The notes under the pieces: model-generated
The model's database searches: none
The model's input: the letters and a program-made list of their open reading frames with translations, nothing else
What the model was told of the DNA's origin: nothing
Shown here: positions 33,648-45,040 of the stretch, piece by piece
Layout of the letters: every line of letters begins with the position of its first letter
How positions within the stretch are numbered: position 1 is the first letter of the stretch
NCBI RefSeq assembly: GCF_016746095.1
Contig: NZ_JAERTY010000005.1
Location: 1-64,000 of the forward strand
Direction of reading: 5' to 3'
Origin: Sphingobacterium faecale
Lineage (GTDB): Bacteria; Bacteroidota; Bacteroidia; Sphingobacteriales; Sphingobacteriaceae
DNA: 64,000 nt
Program-made: the position numbers and the translations under genes

Positions 33648-35163
33648 TCATTTCTATAGGAATGTCTAAATCTAGCAGCCTAAGAACCGTAGGTGCAACA
33701 TCGCCTAGTTTACCGTCTTTAATATGTAAATAATCTTTATCAATCAATATACAAGGTACCAGATTGGTGGTGTGCGCTGTATTAGGAGAACCATCTTCGT
33801 TGACCATGAACTCCGAATTTCCGTGGTCAGCTAAAATAATGAATGAATAACCATAAGCTAGACCGGTCTCGACAACCTGCTGGGTACAACGGTCTACAGT
33901 CTCTACGGCTTTTACCACAGCGTCGAATACTCCTGTATGTCCCACCATGTCTGGGTTGGCGAAATTAAGACAAATGAAATCCGGTTGATTATTTCTAATG
34001 TCCTCCGAGATAGCCTGTGTAATCCCGACTGCACTCATTTCTGGCTGAAGATCATATGTTGCTACTTTGGGTGAAGGTATTAATAACCGACGTTCTTTAT
34101 CAAACTCTTTTTCACGGCCTCCGGAGAAGAAAAACGTCACATGGGGATATTTTTCGGTTTCGGCTATACGTACTTGGCTCTTTCCTTGAGATGCTAAAGC
34201 TTCACCCAAAGTCTGCGATAAGTTATCTTTTTCAAATACAACGTGAATGTTCTTGAAAGTTTCGTCATAGGACGTCATGGTTACATAGTACAATTCTAAA
34301 GGGGCCATGTTGTAATCTGGAAAAGCTTGTTGAGTCAAGGCTATTGATATTTCACGTCCACGGTCTGTCCTAAAGTTAAAGCAGATAACTACGTCGCCAT
34401 TCGCTATTGTAGCTACCGGACGATTCTGTTCGTCAACCATGACAATAGGCTTTACAAATTCATCAGTAATCCCTTCATCATAAGAGTTCTGTATCGAAGC
34501 AATCATATTTTTAGAAGGTGTTCCTATTCCTTTAGTCAATAAATTGTAGGCTTGTTGTACGCGTTCCCAACGATTGTCCCTATCCATTGCATAATATCTA
34601 CCTATTGCAGAGGCTATCTTTCCGCAGGAATGGGTCAGGTGTTCCTGTAGATTCTGTAGGTAGCCAACACCTCCATTGGGGTCGGTATCTCTGCCATCCA
34701 TAAAGGCGTGGATAAATACTTGGTCGTTGGATAAACCGAACGACTGGGCTGCATCGCAGAGCGCTTTTAGGTGATCGATATGAGCATGCACTCCACCATC
34801 GGACAAGAGTCCGATAAAGTGTACTTTTTTATGATTTGATCTTGCGTATTCAAATGCGTTTTGAATGATTGGATCTCGGTTGAAATCACCTTCCCGAGCA
34901 GCTTTATTTATACGTCCAAGCTCTTGATATACGATTCGACCGGCACCTAGGTTCATGTGTCCTACCTCGGAATTCCCCATTTGTCCTTGCGGAAGTCCGA
35001 CAGATTCTCCAGAGGCTTCCAGTTTAGAGTTGGGATAGGTCGAAAGCAATTTGTCAAGAAAAGGCGTTTGCGCAGCACGAACTGCATTTGAATTATCTTC
35101 TTTGCCATACCCTAATCCATCCAGGATGAGTAGAGCTACTTTTTTTTGATTTGAACTGTTCAC
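33625..35163 (-). CDS. gpmI: Cofactor-independent phosphoglycerate mutase
   Basis: This 512-residue alkaline-phosphatase-like enzyme interconverts 3- and 2-phosphoglycerate in glycolysis using two Mn2+ ions. Visible motifs include ILDGLGYG with metal-binding Asp15, NSEVGHMN with catalytic Ser65, AFMDGRDTDPNGG, NFRTDRGREIS, NFANPDMVGHTG and ILADHGNSE. The frame is open to TTG 35178, but GTG 35163 is preferred because the TATATTTG promoter element (35174-35167) overlaps the extra codons. The mRNA would then start near the GTG. It is upstream of the hypothetical lipoprotein. Confidence 0.93.
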   Translation of the reverse strand: MNSSNQKKVALLILDGLGYGKEDNSNAVRAAQTPFLDKLLSTYPNSKLEASGESVGLPQGQMGNSEVGHMNLGAGRIVYQELGRINKAAREGDFNRDPIIQNAFEYARSNHKKVHFIGLLSDGGVHAHIDHLKALCDAAQSFGLSNDQVFIHAFMDGRDTDPNGGVGYLQNLQEHLTHSCGKIASAIGRYYAMDRDNRWERVQQAYNLLTKGIGTPSKNMIASIQNSYDEGITDEFVKPIVMVDEQNRPVATIANGDVVICFNFRTDRGREISIALTQQAFPDYNMAPLELYYVTMTSYDETFKNIHVVFEKDNLSQTLGEALASQGKSQVRIAETEKYPHVTFFFSGGREKEFDKERRLLIPSPKVATYDLQPEMSAVGITQAISEDIRNNQPDFICLNFANPDMVGHTGVFDAVVKAVETVDRCTQQVVETGLAYGYSFIILADHGNSEFMVNEDGSPNTAHTTNLVPCILIDKDYLHIKDGKLGDVAPTVLRLLDLDIPIEMSGDVLVY

Positions 35164-35166
35164 ACA

Positions 35167-35174
35167 CAAATATA
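35167..35174 (-). promoter_or_regulatory. Promoter -7 element of gpmI
   Basis: TATATTTG on the minus strand just before GTG 35163. No clear TTG lies at 20 bp upstream. It argues against the longer open frame as coding. Confidence 0.5.
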
Positions 35175-35178
35175 ACAA

Positions 35179-35528
35179 TTTTAAAAGATAAACTTATTGA
35201 TAGAAGCACGCTAAAAGTACAGAGAGGAGGAGGTATTGATAAGGTATCCGACCGAGTTGCTGTTGACAGATCTTGATTAAACAAGTTATAATTACGGATA
35301 GGAAGCGGGTGACAACTTGGGCGAGGTTAAGAATCAAAATGCTATTTTTATTTATAGTATTAACTCTACAAAACGAAATTTTCGTGTTTTGGTCAAAGTG
35401 ATTGAGTTGAAGGGAGCTGTGTCTATATCTGAGCTCCGGATTGATTGATTTCAGGGAATTTAATAAACAATAATTTTTTAGAATAAATTTATTTTATTCA
35501 TCTTAGCTTAATATTTGACGCTAAATAA
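35179..35528. other. Divergent intergenic region between gpmI and nadC
   Basis: Three hundred and fifty A/T-rich bp with no gene. No repeat, tRNA or hairpin with a T-run was seen. TTAATATTTG (around 35509) near the nadC start is one base off the -7 consensus. Confidence 0.5.
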
Positions 35529-36386
35529 ATGGATCAAGAGTATAAGAAAGAGCTGAACTATTTTGTTCAACAGGCTTTGGAGGAAGATGTTAGAGACGGA
35601 GACCATACTTCTTTGGCGGCATTGCCAGAGGACAAATTGGGAGAAGCTAAACTACTGGTAAAGGAAAATGGTATTTTGGCTGGAATAGAGGTCGGCGTAG
35701 AGATCTTGCATCAAGTAGACCCCACATTACAGGTGGAAGTTTTTATTAAAGATGGTCAAGACGTTGTAGTCGGTGATATTGCGCTGATCGCGAAAGGAAA
35801 GATTCATTCTATTCTCAAAGCGGAGCGTTTGGTACTTAACGTCATGCAGCGTATGTCAGGCATTGCTACAAGAACTGCTGAATACGTAAAAGAACTGCAA
35901 GGAACAAAAGCACGGGTATTAGATACGCGGAAAACAACGCCTTTACTTCGTTTTTTGGAGAAAAAAGCTGTTGTGATAGGTGGAGGTGTGAATCATCGGT
36001 TTGGATTGTATGATATGATACTGATTAAGGACAATCATGTTGATTATGCCGGCAGTGTGTCTGCAGCAGTCAACAATGCTGTCGCTTATAAACAGAAAAC
36101 AGGTATTGATATTCCTATTGAGGTGGAGGTCCGTAATTTTGACGAATTGCAAGAGCTATTGGACTGTAAGGGTGTAGATAGGGTAATGTTCGATAATTTT
36201 GAGCCGGAGGATGTGCGCAAAGCTGTAGAGCTTGTGAATGGTAGACTCGTAACCGAAGCATCGGGTGGTATAACGCTAGAAACGATCCGTGCGTACGCCT
36301 CGTCGGGCGTAGATTTTATATCGGTGGGAGCGTTGACACATTCGGTTAAAAGTTTAGATCTAAGTTTAAAAGCGAGACTTATTTAA
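35529..36386 (+). CDS. nadC: Quinolinate phosphoribosyltransferase (nicotinate-nucleotide pyrophosphorylase)
   Basis: This 285-residue NadC makes nicotinate mononucleotide from quinolinate and PRPP in de novo NAD synthesis. Family blocks are clear: EEDVRDGDHTS, LVKENGILAGI, ERLVLNVMQRMSGIATRT, RVLDTRKTTPLLR, VVIGGGVNHRFGLYDMILIKDNH, VEVEVRNFDE (as IEVEVRN), DRVMFDNFEPEDVRKAV and EASGGITLETIRAYA. The rest of the pathway (nadA, nadB) is not here. It precedes plsY by 9 bp, so they are probably cotranscribed with the M48 gene. Confidence 0.96.
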   Translation: MDQEYKKELNYFVQQALEEDVRDGDHTSLAALPEDKLGEAKLLVKENGILAGIEVGVEILHQVDPTLQVEVFIKDGQDVVVGDIALIAKGKIHSILKAERLVLNVMQRMSGIATRTAEYVKELQGTKARVLDTRKTTPLLRFLEKKAVVIGGGVNHRFGLYDMILIKDNHVDYAGSVSAAVNNAVAYKQKTGIDIPIEVEVRNFDELQELLDCKGVDRVMFDNFEPEDVRKAVELVNGRLVTEASGGITLETIRAYASSGVDFISVGALTHSVKSLDLSLKARLI

Positions 36387-36395
36387 TAGAAGTTA

Positions 36396-37046
36396 ATGAT
36401 TTCGATTTACTTAGTAAGTATTGTAATTCTTGCCTATTTATTCGGCTCTATACCGACTGCTGTGTGGTTTGGTCAGGCTTTTTACGGGGTGGATGTTAGA
36501 GAGTACGGTAGCGGTAACGCCGGGGCAACTAATACATTTCGTGTATTGGGAAAAAAGGCGGGTGCTATCGTCATGTTTGTGGATATTTTCAAGGGGTGGA
36601 CAGCAACAAATCTGCCTTATCTTTTGGATACAACTATAGTTGGGGATTATCGGTCACCGCATTTTGTAAACTTCCAGCTTGCATTGGGTGTAATAGCTGT
36701 TTTGGGACATTTATTCCCATTATTTGCAGGTTTTAGAGGAGGGAAGGGAGTTGCTACATTATTCGGTATGGTATTAGCTATTCATTGGCCAGCCGCATTG
36801 TGTTGCGTATCTGTCTTTATACTATGTTTACTGATCACGCATTACGTATCTCTAAGCTCTATTTCGGCAGGATTTACTTTTCCGATTAGTCTAGCATTAA
36901 TATTTAAGACAACGGTGCCGTCGATTATGTTATATGCAATTGCGATCTGTGCCCTGATATTGATTACGCACCAAAAAAATATAGAGAGGCTTTTGAAAGG
37001 ACACGAGTCCAAGATTTATTTGTTTAAAAAAAGACGAAGTGATTAA
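36396..37046 (+). CDS. plsY: Glycerol-3-phosphate acyltransferase PlsY
   Basis: This 216-residue inner-membrane acyltransferase uses acyl-phosphate to acylate glycerol-3-phosphate in phospholipid synthesis. Motifs seen are FGSIPTAVWFGQ (motif 1), YGSGNAGATNTFRVLGK (motif 2) and HLFPLFAGFRGGKGVATLFG (motif 3) with five or so hydrophobic segments. Length and charge pattern fit the family. It is 9 bp after nadC. The C-terminus is short and basic (FKKRRSD). Confidence 0.95.
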   Translation: MISIYLVSIVILAYLFGSIPTAVWFGQAFYGVDVREYGSGNAGATNTFRVLGKKAGAIVMFVDIFKGWTATNLPYLLDTTIVGDYRSPHFVNFQLALGVIAVLGHLFPLFAGFRGGKGVATLFGMVLAIHWPAALCCVSVFILCLLITHYVSLSSISAGFTFPISLALIFKTTVPSIMLYAIAICALILITHQKNIERLLKGHESKIYLFKKRRSD

Positions 37047-37106
37047 ACTATCACATGTTTGAATTGTTTTAATCCACAAGGTCATTGTCAGATAATAAAA
37101 AATAGG

Positions 37107-37910
37107 ATGAAAAGGTTATTTAATTATGCAGCGGTTTTGCTTTTGGGAGCAGTAGTTGCAGGTTGTGCTACTTCAGCTATTACGGGAAGAAAATATCTTA
37201 AGCTTGTAGATAGTAGCGCAATAAACGATCAAGCAGCATTAGCTTATAAGGAATTCTTGTCGAATTCGAGCACAAAAGTTGTCACGGGCACAGCTAATGC
37301 TACTGCTGTAAAGCGTGTTGGTAACGATATTGCCGCCGCTACGATGCGCTTTCTTAAGGAAAGAGGGATAGCAGATCGCTACAACTTCAATTGGGAATTT
37401 AATCTAATTCAAAATGATGAAGTCAACGCTTGGTGTATGCCAGGTGGAAAAGTAGCGGTATTCACAGGTATATTGCCTTTTACAGGAACAGATGCTGGCT
37501 TGGCAACAGTAATGGGCCATGAGATTGCTCATGCTATTGAAGAGCACTCGGTAGCTCAGGTGTCCAACAAAATTGCGGCACAGGGAATTGGTCAGATAAT
37601 TGGGGTAGCTTCAGCGACGACGGACAATAAGTGGATCGATGCACTCAATTTAACCTATGGTATCGGAGCACCGATAGGTATGCTTAAATTTTCAAGGGAT
37701 GATGAATTGGCTGCGGACAAAGCTGGATTGATCATCATGGCCATGGCGGGATATGATCCGAATCAGGCGGTGAAATTTTGGGAGCGTATGGCTTCTGCAA
37801 AATCAGGAAACCAGCCTGCAGAATGGACTAGTACACACCCGAGCGATGCCCGAAGGATTAGTCAGCTGCAGAGCTTAATACCTGAAGCGATGAAATATTA
37901 TAAAAAATAG
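37107..37910 (+). CDS. M48 family metallopeptidase lipoprotein
   Basis: This 267-residue zinc protease has a lipoprotein signal (VLLLGAVVAGC, Cys20), the catalytic HEIAH (138-142) and the downstream zinc ligand Glu200 in DDELAAD. It resembles the periplasmic M48 enzymes YcaL/LoiP (BepA relatives) that clear misfolded outer-membrane proteins. A TTG frame opens at 37059, but ATG 37107 begins the lipoprotein signal exactly, so I use it. It follows plsY by 60 bp and is closed by a strong terminator. Confidence 0.9.
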   Translation: MKRLFNYAAVLLLGAVVAGCATSAITGRKYLKLVDSSAINDQAALAYKEFLSNSSTKVVTGTANATAVKRVGNDIAAATMRFLKERGIADRYNFNWEFNLIQNDEVNAWCMPGGKVAVFTGILPFTGTDAGLATVMGHEIAHAIEEHSVAQVSNKIAAQGIGQIIGVASATTDNKWIDALNLTYGIGAPIGMLKFSRDDELAADKAGLIIMAMAGYDPNQAVKFWERMASAKSGNQPAEWTSTHPSDARRISQLQSLIPEAMKYYKK

Positions 37911-37930
37911 ATTTTAGTAAACGCTATTGA

Positions 37931-37958
37931 AACAGCAACCAGGTAAATGGTTGCTGTT
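37931..37958 (+). terminator. Terminator after the M48 peptidase
   Basis: AACAGCAACC (37931-37940) and GGTTGCTGTT (37949-37958) form a 10-bp perfect stem, loop 8 nt, then TTATTTTTA. Confidence 0.85.
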
Positions 37959-37976
37959 TTATTTTTATAGAAATAG

Positions 37977-37984
37977 TATCTTTG
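37977..37984 (+). promoter_or_regulatory. Promoter -7 element for the ureohydrolase
   Basis: TATCTTTG, 16 bp before ATG 38001; a TTG (37951-37953) lies 23 bp upstream within the preceding terminator. Confidence 0.5.
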
Positions 37985-38000
37985 CGACACGTATTAAAAA

Positions 38001-39086
38001 ATGCTATTTATGTCAACAAAAGAAGATAAGATTGCAACTTTTGACCCCTCTCAACCGGGATTAGCAGATGCAAGTATTTATGGATTGCCTTTTTCGGCAG
38101 AGGAGAGTGAAATTATTATTGTTTCGGTGCCTTGGGAAGTAACAGTAAGTTATGGCGCCGGAGCTTCTGAAGGACCAGCAGCTATATTGGATGCTTCATT
38201 TCAGGTAGACCTATTGCATCAGGAATTTCCGGAGTTATGGAAATTGGGAATCTATCTAGACGAAGGACCAGCACATTGGAAAGCCAGTAGCGCCCTGTAT
38301 AAGGAGATGGCTCAGCCTATTATCGAAGCCTTGGAGAATGGGGAGATTGTGGACGATAATCCAGTTTTAAAAGCAGACTTAGCTAAGATAAATGAAGCTT
38401 CCGCTGTGCTTAATACCGAGCTTAAGGAGCTTGTGACTGCATGGATAAATAAAGGCAAAAAGGTTATCTTATTGGGTGGAGATCATTCTACGCCTTATGG
38501 ATATTATCAAGCCTTAGCATCGATTTATGGTAGTTTTGGTATATTTCATTTTGACGCGCACATGGATTTGCGTATTGAATATGAAGGTTTTACCTACTCA
38601 CATGCTTCCATTATGTACAATGCTATACAACTGCCAGAGGTATCTAAACTGGTGCAGGTTGGGATCCGTGATTTCTGTGAGCAGGAAGTAGCGGTTGTCA
38701 AAGGTTCTGATAAAGTGAAAGTCTTTACCGATGCTGATTTGAAAAAAGGTCAATTCGAGGGCAAGACCTGGCAAGAGCAGGTCGATGAAGCCATCGCTTT
38801 ATTGCCAGACAATGTAGCCGTAAGTTTTGACATTGATGCTCTTTATCAATGGTACTGTCCAAATACGGGGACACCTGTACCGGGTGGACTCTCTTACGAA
38901 CAGGCTGTGTATGCATTAAGCCGTCTTGCTGAATCCAACAAGAAAATTATAGGTATGGACTTAGTAGAAGTCGCTCCAGGTGAGGATGAATGGGATGGAA
39001 ATGTAGGGGCTCGCCTGTTGTTCCATATGTGTGGCGTATTGGCAAAAAACAACGGCCTGGCAGTTGGAAACAAAGTCATATTTTAG
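38001..39086 (+). CDS. Ureohydrolase (agmatinase/formiminoglutamase-type)
   Basis: This 361-residue enzyme of the arginase superfamily has its binuclear metal site intact: GGDHS (Asp161, His162), DAHMD (Asp185, His187, Asp189) and SFDID (Asp277, Asp279). It would hydrolyse a guanidino or formimino substrate. The usual D-P after SFDIDxL is replaced by YQWYCPNTG, followed by the standard TPVPGGL, which separates it from classical arginases and agmatinases. The substrate is therefore open; agmatinase, formimidoylglutamase and related activities are possible. ATG 38010 is an alternative start. No histidine-utilisation or polyamine genes adjoin it. Confidence 0.85.
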   Translation: MLFMSTKEDKIATFDPSQPGLADASIYGLPFSAEESEIIIVSVPWEVTVSYGAGASEGPAAILDASFQVDLLHQEFPELWKLGIYLDEGPAHWKASSALYKEMAQPIIEALENGEIVDDNPVLKADLAKINEASAVLNTELKELVTAWINKGKKVILLGGDHSTPYGYYQALASIYGSFGIFHFDAHMDLRIEYEGFTYSHASIMYNAIQLPEVSKLVQVGIRDFCEQEVAVVKGSDKVKVFTDADLKKGQFEGKTWQEQVDEAIALLPDNVAVSFDIDALYQWYCPNTGTPVPGGLSYEQAVYALSRLAESNKKIIGMDLVEVAPGEDEWDGNVGARLLFHMCGVLAKNNGLAVGNKVIF

Positions 39087-39136
39087 GCTTTTATGCGTAT
39101 TTACCTTTGATTTTGTTATCTTTAGGCGGATTTTGA

Positions 39137-41419
<2,283 letters not shown>

Positions 41420-41441
41420 TAATCTGTAATCCAACATAATC

Positions 41442-41472
41442 AAGTCTCTCTATTTAAGGAATAGAGAGACTT
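41442..41472 (+). terminator. Terminator after icd
   Basis: AAGTCTCTCTAT (41442-41453) pairs perfectly with ATAGAGAGACTT (41461-41472), loop 7 nt, followed by a run of T. It is also positioned at the 3' end of the convergent nitroreductase. Confidence 0.9.
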
Positions 41473-41537
41473 TTTTTTGCGCACAAAAAAGCCCCAACCA
41501 TTCGGTATAGGGCTTATTCAATAGAAAATATAAAAAA

Positions 41538-42170
41538 TTAATTGAAATTGATGACGAAGTCTTCCGGTTTTGTTCTTACTTTTTTCAGGTTGACCAACCA
41601 GTCATTTGGTTCATCTCTGTAACCTAATGCCAGTATCGTAACCGATTTCAGTCCCAACTTGTCCAGACCTAAAAGTTCGTCCAGTTGCGCATTTGTAAAA
41701 CCTTCCATTGGCGTAGCATCCACACGTTGCTCTGCAGCAGCGGCGATCGCCATTCCGAAGCCGATATAGGCTTGCCGTGCAGCATGTGCAAAGTGTTGCT
41801 CTTTGGTTTGTTGTGCAAACATTCCAAATAAGGTGTTCTTGTAGTCGTCCGATGTACCTAATGGCAACTCTCGTTCTGTTTCCTGCTGTGCGAATACGGC
41901 ATCTACACGTTCTTTTGTATATTCATCATAAGCCGCAAAAATCAATAGGTGAGAAGAGTCTACAATTTGTGTTTGTCCGAATGCGATAGGTTGAATCTTA
42001 GCCTTAAGATCCGGATTACTTATCTGTATAATTTTAAATGGCTGCAATCCAGATGAGGTAGGAGCCATTCTAGCAGCTTCGATAATATAGTTTACTTTTT
42101 CTTGTGCTACTGGAGTGCCGTTCATTTTTTTAGTGGCATATCTCCAGGATAAGTCTTGTAATAAGCTCAT
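41538..42170 (-). CDS. Nitroreductase-family FMN oxidoreductase
   Basis: This 210-residue NAD(P)H-dependent flavoenzyme of the NfsB/YdgI-type nitroreductase group has FMN-site segments RYATKKMNGTPV (10-21), AARMAPTSSGLQPFKII (32-48) and the C-terminal LGLKSVTILALGYRDE. A GFGMAIAAAAEQRVDATPMEGF block is the family core. It may reduce nitro-aromatic, quinone or enal compounds. It follows a TetR regulator by only 3 bp, so it is the likely target gene of that regulator. The regulator's palindrome lies upstream of both. Confidence 0.88.
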   Translation of the reverse strand: MSLLQDLSWRYATKKMNGTPVAQEKVNYIIEAARMAPTSSGLQPFKIIQISNPDLKAKIQPIAFGQTQIVDSSHLLIFAAYDEYTKERVDAVFAQQETERELPLGTSDDYKNTLFGMFAQQTKEQHFAHAARQAYIGFGMAIAAAAEQRVDATPMEGFTNAQLDELLGLDKLGLKSVTILALGYRDEPNDWLVNLKKVRTKPEDFVINFN

Positions 42171-42173
42171 TGT

Positions 42174-42791
42174 TTATTTGTTGTTTTTTAGTGTAAATAT
42201 AAAACCTTCAACAGCGTCTATCAGGGTGGGGGTAGGTGCTGAAGGGATATGGTCGTCTGATAATAGGGCAATAGCAACAAAACCATGAAGTGTGGACCAG
42301 AAAGTCTTTATCTTCAGGTATTTATCTGCGATGTGATTTGCAGAGTCGTTTAGCACTTGCTCTATAGCACTATACATGTAGTTTGAAGTACGTTGCATTT
42401 CCTTTGAACTGTTGATAGCCTCACATGGAGGGATTCCTAATCCGAACATGATTCTATAATGCTGTACATAAGTAGATGCGAATTTCCAGTACGTATAGGC
42501 GATATCTCGTAAGCGCTCGCTAGAGTCGATTTTGTCTTCAGGAATCAAACTCATCTTATGGGATAGGATATTGAATCCTTCTTTTGAAAAATACTCGATG
42601 ATAGCCTCCTTACTTTCAAAGTGTTTATAGATTACCGGAGCACTATACTCGATTGCATCCGCAATCTTCCGGATAGATAGGGCTTGCCATCCATCTTCAG
42701 TGATTATCTTCCATGACTGGGTGATAATCTTGCTCCGTAGCTCCTGAATTTCACGCTCTCTTCTTGTTGTTGTACTCATGTGTTTGAACAT
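42174..42791 (-). CDS. TetR-family transcriptional regulator
   Basis: This 205-residue protein has the N-terminal TetR HTH (about 15-60): IITQSWKIITEDGWQALSIR for helices 1-2, KIADAIEYSAPVIYKHFESK for the recognition helix and its signature 'YKHF'. The C-terminal ligand domain is helical (SERLRDIAYTYWKFASTYV, IKTFWSTLHGFVAIALL). ATG 42791 or ATG 42779 (MSTTTRR) are both possible. It forms an operon with the nitroreductase, and TAACACTGTTA upstream is a likely operator, so it probably represses this pair until a xenobiotic or aldehyde binds. The inducer is unknown. Confidence 0.88.
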   Translation of the reverse strand: MFKHMSTTTRREREIQELRSKIITQSWKIITEDGWQALSIRKIADAIEYSAPVIYKHFESKEAIIEYFSKEGFNILSHKMSLIPEDKIDSSERLRDIAYTYWKFASTYVQHYRIMFGLGIPPCEAINSSKEMQRTSNYMYSAIEQVLNDSANHIADKYLKIKTFWSTLHGFVAIALLSDDHIPSAPTPTLIDAVEGFIFTLKNNK

Positions 42792-42796
42792 TTAGT

Positions 42797-42807
42797 TAAC
42801 ACTGTTA
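42797..42807 (-). promoter_or_regulatory. Palindrome upstream of tetR, candidate operator
   Basis: TAACA, C, TGTTA: perfect 5-bp arms, immediately before the regulator gene. The flanks (GTTAACACTGTTAGC) extend it imperfectly. Confidence 0.4.
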
Positions 42808-42917
42808 GCAAAAGTAACACCCGTTTTTATTTTTTGCAAATGCGGCTTGTTTTTTAGACTTTCAGTTGACAAAAATAAATCTATCTTTTTTTCTATCTTT
42901 AGTCAAAACTGTATAAT

Positions 42918-43721
42918 ATGCAACAACAGAAGGTATCTTTGATTCTAGGGAGTGGTGGCGCACGAGGCATTTCTCAAATTGGTGCTATACAATGGCTGCT
43001 TGAACAGGGAGTCGAAATTGACGAAGTGGTAGGTTGTTCTATAGGTTCACTAGTCGGAGCAGCCTTTGCTGGTGGGAAGATAGGAGAGTTGGGCGAGTGG
43101 ATGAGCAAGCTGACAAAACGGGAAGTATTTCGTTTGATGGACTTTTCCGATCCGAGGTTCGGGATTTTAAAAGGCCAAAAGGTTATGCGTACCTTACAGG
43201 AAGTTTTTGAAGATGTCGCTATTGAAACCCTCGGTATCAAATTTACTGCAGTTGCAACAGATTTAGCCAACGAGCAGGAAGTTGTATTTCGAAAAGGAAG
43301 TATTTATTCTGCGATTAGGGCGTCAATAGCTATACCAGCTGTTTTTCAGGGGGTACAGCTTGCTAATAAATTTCTTGTTGATGGAGGAGTACTTAACCCT
43401 GTTCCTATCAATTATGTACAAAATACAGATAATATTAAGATCGCAATCAATTTAGATGGACCTCCCAAGGCAGCCGTAGAGAAATCCTATAGCAAACTCA
43501 ATGCATTAGATTTATTGCAGGAATCCTATATGGCCATGAGGCGCAGACTCAGTCTTTTGAGTATTCAACTGTATCAGCCTGATTATGTAATAAATATTCC
43601 CAATGATCTTTCAGGAATATGGGATTTTGATCGATCGTCAGATTTGATAAAAGATGGATACGAACTGACCCGGAGCACACTATCCCAACATATCGATAAG
43701 ATAAAAGGTAAGCAAGTTTAA
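42918..43721 (+). CDS. Patatin-like phospholipase
   Basis: This 267-residue RssA-type patatin protein has the oxyanion GSGGARG (11-17), nucleophile Ser41 in GCSIGS, and the catalytic Asp155 in DGGVLNP. Ser-Asp dyad hydrolases of this group act on phospholipids or lysophospholipids; bacterial RssA-like proteins lack a proven substrate. There is no signal peptide, so it is cytosolic or peripheral. The gene is divergent from tetR over 126 bp and convergent with hisD at a bidirectional terminator. Confidence 0.9.
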   Translation: MQQQKVSLILGSGGARGISQIGAIQWLLEQGVEIDEVVGCSIGSLVGAAFAGGKIGELGEWMSKLTKREVFRLMDFSDPRFGILKGQKVMRTLQEVFEDVAIETLGIKFTAVATDLANEQEVVFRKGSIYSAIRASIAIPAVFQGVQLANKFLVDGGVLNPVPINYVQNTDNIKIAINLDGPPKAAVEKSYSKLNALDLLQESYMAMRRRLSLLSIQLYQPDYVINIPNDLSGIWDFDRSSDLIKDGYELTRSTLSQHIDKIKGKQV

Positions 43722-43736
43722 TTATTCTTGCTTACC
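43707..43736. terminator. Bidirectional terminator
   Basis: GGTAAGCAAG (43707-43716) pairs with CTTGCTTACC (43727-43736), with T-runs on the + side and A-runs before the stem, serving both patatin and hisD. Confidence 0.8.
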
Positions 43737-43747
43737 TTTTTCTCTTA

Positions 43748-45040
43748 TTATAAATCAGCTTTACGTATGCTAACTGCATTTTTATGACCATGAAGCCCTT
43801 CTAGTTCAGCCAATATTTCTACTATGGAACCAATTTGTTGTAGTCCTTCAGGACTTATCTGCTGAAATGTTATCTTCTTAATAAACGAATCTACAGAAAC
43901 GCCGGAGTAGGATTTTGCATAGCCAGAGGTAGGCAGTGTATGATTTGTTCCGGAAGCGTAATCTCCTGCACTCTCTGGAGTAAGATGTCCAAGGAATACC
44001 GAACCTGCATTAAGTATTAGCGAAGTGATCGATTGCCAGGCATCCGACTCGATAATAAGGTGCTCGGGAGCATATTTGTTGGAAAACTCCATTGCAGCTC
44101 TCAAATCTGTCGTTAGGATAGCGTAGGAGTTGGTCAGGGCCGCGCTGGCTATTTCCTGACGCGGTAGTAGACTTACCTGCTTGTTTAGTTCTAGATTGAC
44201 CTGCCTAATGAGTTCAGCCGAAGTCGAGACCAGTACAGCCTGGCTATCTGGCCCATGCTCGGCCTGTGCCAATAGATCCGCAGCTACATAAGCCGGATTT
44301 GCTGTTTCATCAGCGATAACCAATACTTCCGAAGGACCAGCAGGCATATCTATACTGACATTTGTCTGACCTTGTATGATACTTTTTGCTTTCGTGACAA
44401 ATTGATTTCCAGGGCCGAATATTTTGTCAACCTTCGGCACTGTTTCCGTTCCGAATGCCATAGCAGCAATAGCCTGAGCACCTCCCACAAGATAAATGCG
44501 CTCTATTTTCAATAGGATTAAACAATAAGCAACGAATCCGTTGATTTTGCCCGATTTCTGAGGAGGCGAGCAGACCACAATCTTTTTGCAGCCAGCTATT
44601 CTTGCCGGAACGCCCAGCATGAGCAGGGTGGAGGGCAATACGGCCGATCCGCCTGGAATGTAGAGGCCGACACGTTCTATAGGACGCGCTTCCCGCCAGC
44701 ATTTTACGCCTGGCATTGTCTCGGTAACCCGCTCGCGTTTCAGTTGCGTACTATGAAAACGGTGAATATTTTGAAACGCAATTTCGAGCGCACGCTGCTG
44801 ATCTCTAGATATTGTACTGGCGAGCTCCTCGATATCGTCTTTGCCCAGATATACTTGTTCCAAATCTACCTGATCAAATTTAGAAGCATAGGCTCTTAGG
44901 GCTTTATCTCCTGAACTTTTTACATCTTCGATGATGGAATATACGGTGTCAGAGATAGCATTATTAGGGTCTGTATTTCGTAGCACCAACTGTTCGATAG
45001 CAGTTGGTGATAATTCTTCCTGATTGTAAACTTTTAGCAT
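43748..45040 (-). CDS. hisD: Histidinol dehydrogenase
   Basis: This 430-residue enzyme oxidises L-histidinol to histidine in two NAD-linked steps with a catalytic zinc. Seen are the blocks PIERVGLYIPGGSAVLPST, DKIFGPGNQFVTKAKS, DMPAGPSEVLVIAD, LLAQAEHGPDSQAVLV, APEHLIIE and LPTSGYAKSYSGVSVDSF, with GLHGHKNAV at the C-terminus carrying a zinc-binding His. Its ATG overlaps the hisG stop (TAATG), so translation is coupled. The other his genes (hisC, hisB and so on) do not follow; the convergent patatin gene does. Confidence 0.95.
   Translation of the reverse strand: MLKVYNQEELSPTAIEQLVLRNTDPNNAISDTVYSIIEDVKSSGDKALRAYASKFDQVDLEQVYLGKDDIEELASTISRDQQRALEIAFQNIHRFHSTQLKRERVTETMPGVKCWREARPIERVGLYIPGGSAVLPSTLLMLGVPARIAGCKKIVVCSPPQKSGKINGFVAYCLILLKIERIYLVGGAQAIAAMAFGTETVPKVDKIFGPGNQFVTKAKSIIQGQTNVSIDMPAGPSEVLVIADETANPAYVAADLLAQAEHGPDSQAVLVSTSAELIRQVNLELNKQVSLLPRQEIASAALTNSYAILTTDLRAAMEFSNKYAPEHLIIESDAWQSITSLILNAGSVFLGHLTPESAGDYASGTNHTLPTSGYAKSYSGVSVDSFIKKITFQQISPEGLQQIGSIVEILAELEGLHGHKNAVSIRKADL

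Noticed and set aside
35161..35178. Longer gpmI start at TTG 35178
   Set aside because: The extra codons overlap a TATATTTG promoter element, so the mRNA would start within them; GTG 35163 is preferred.
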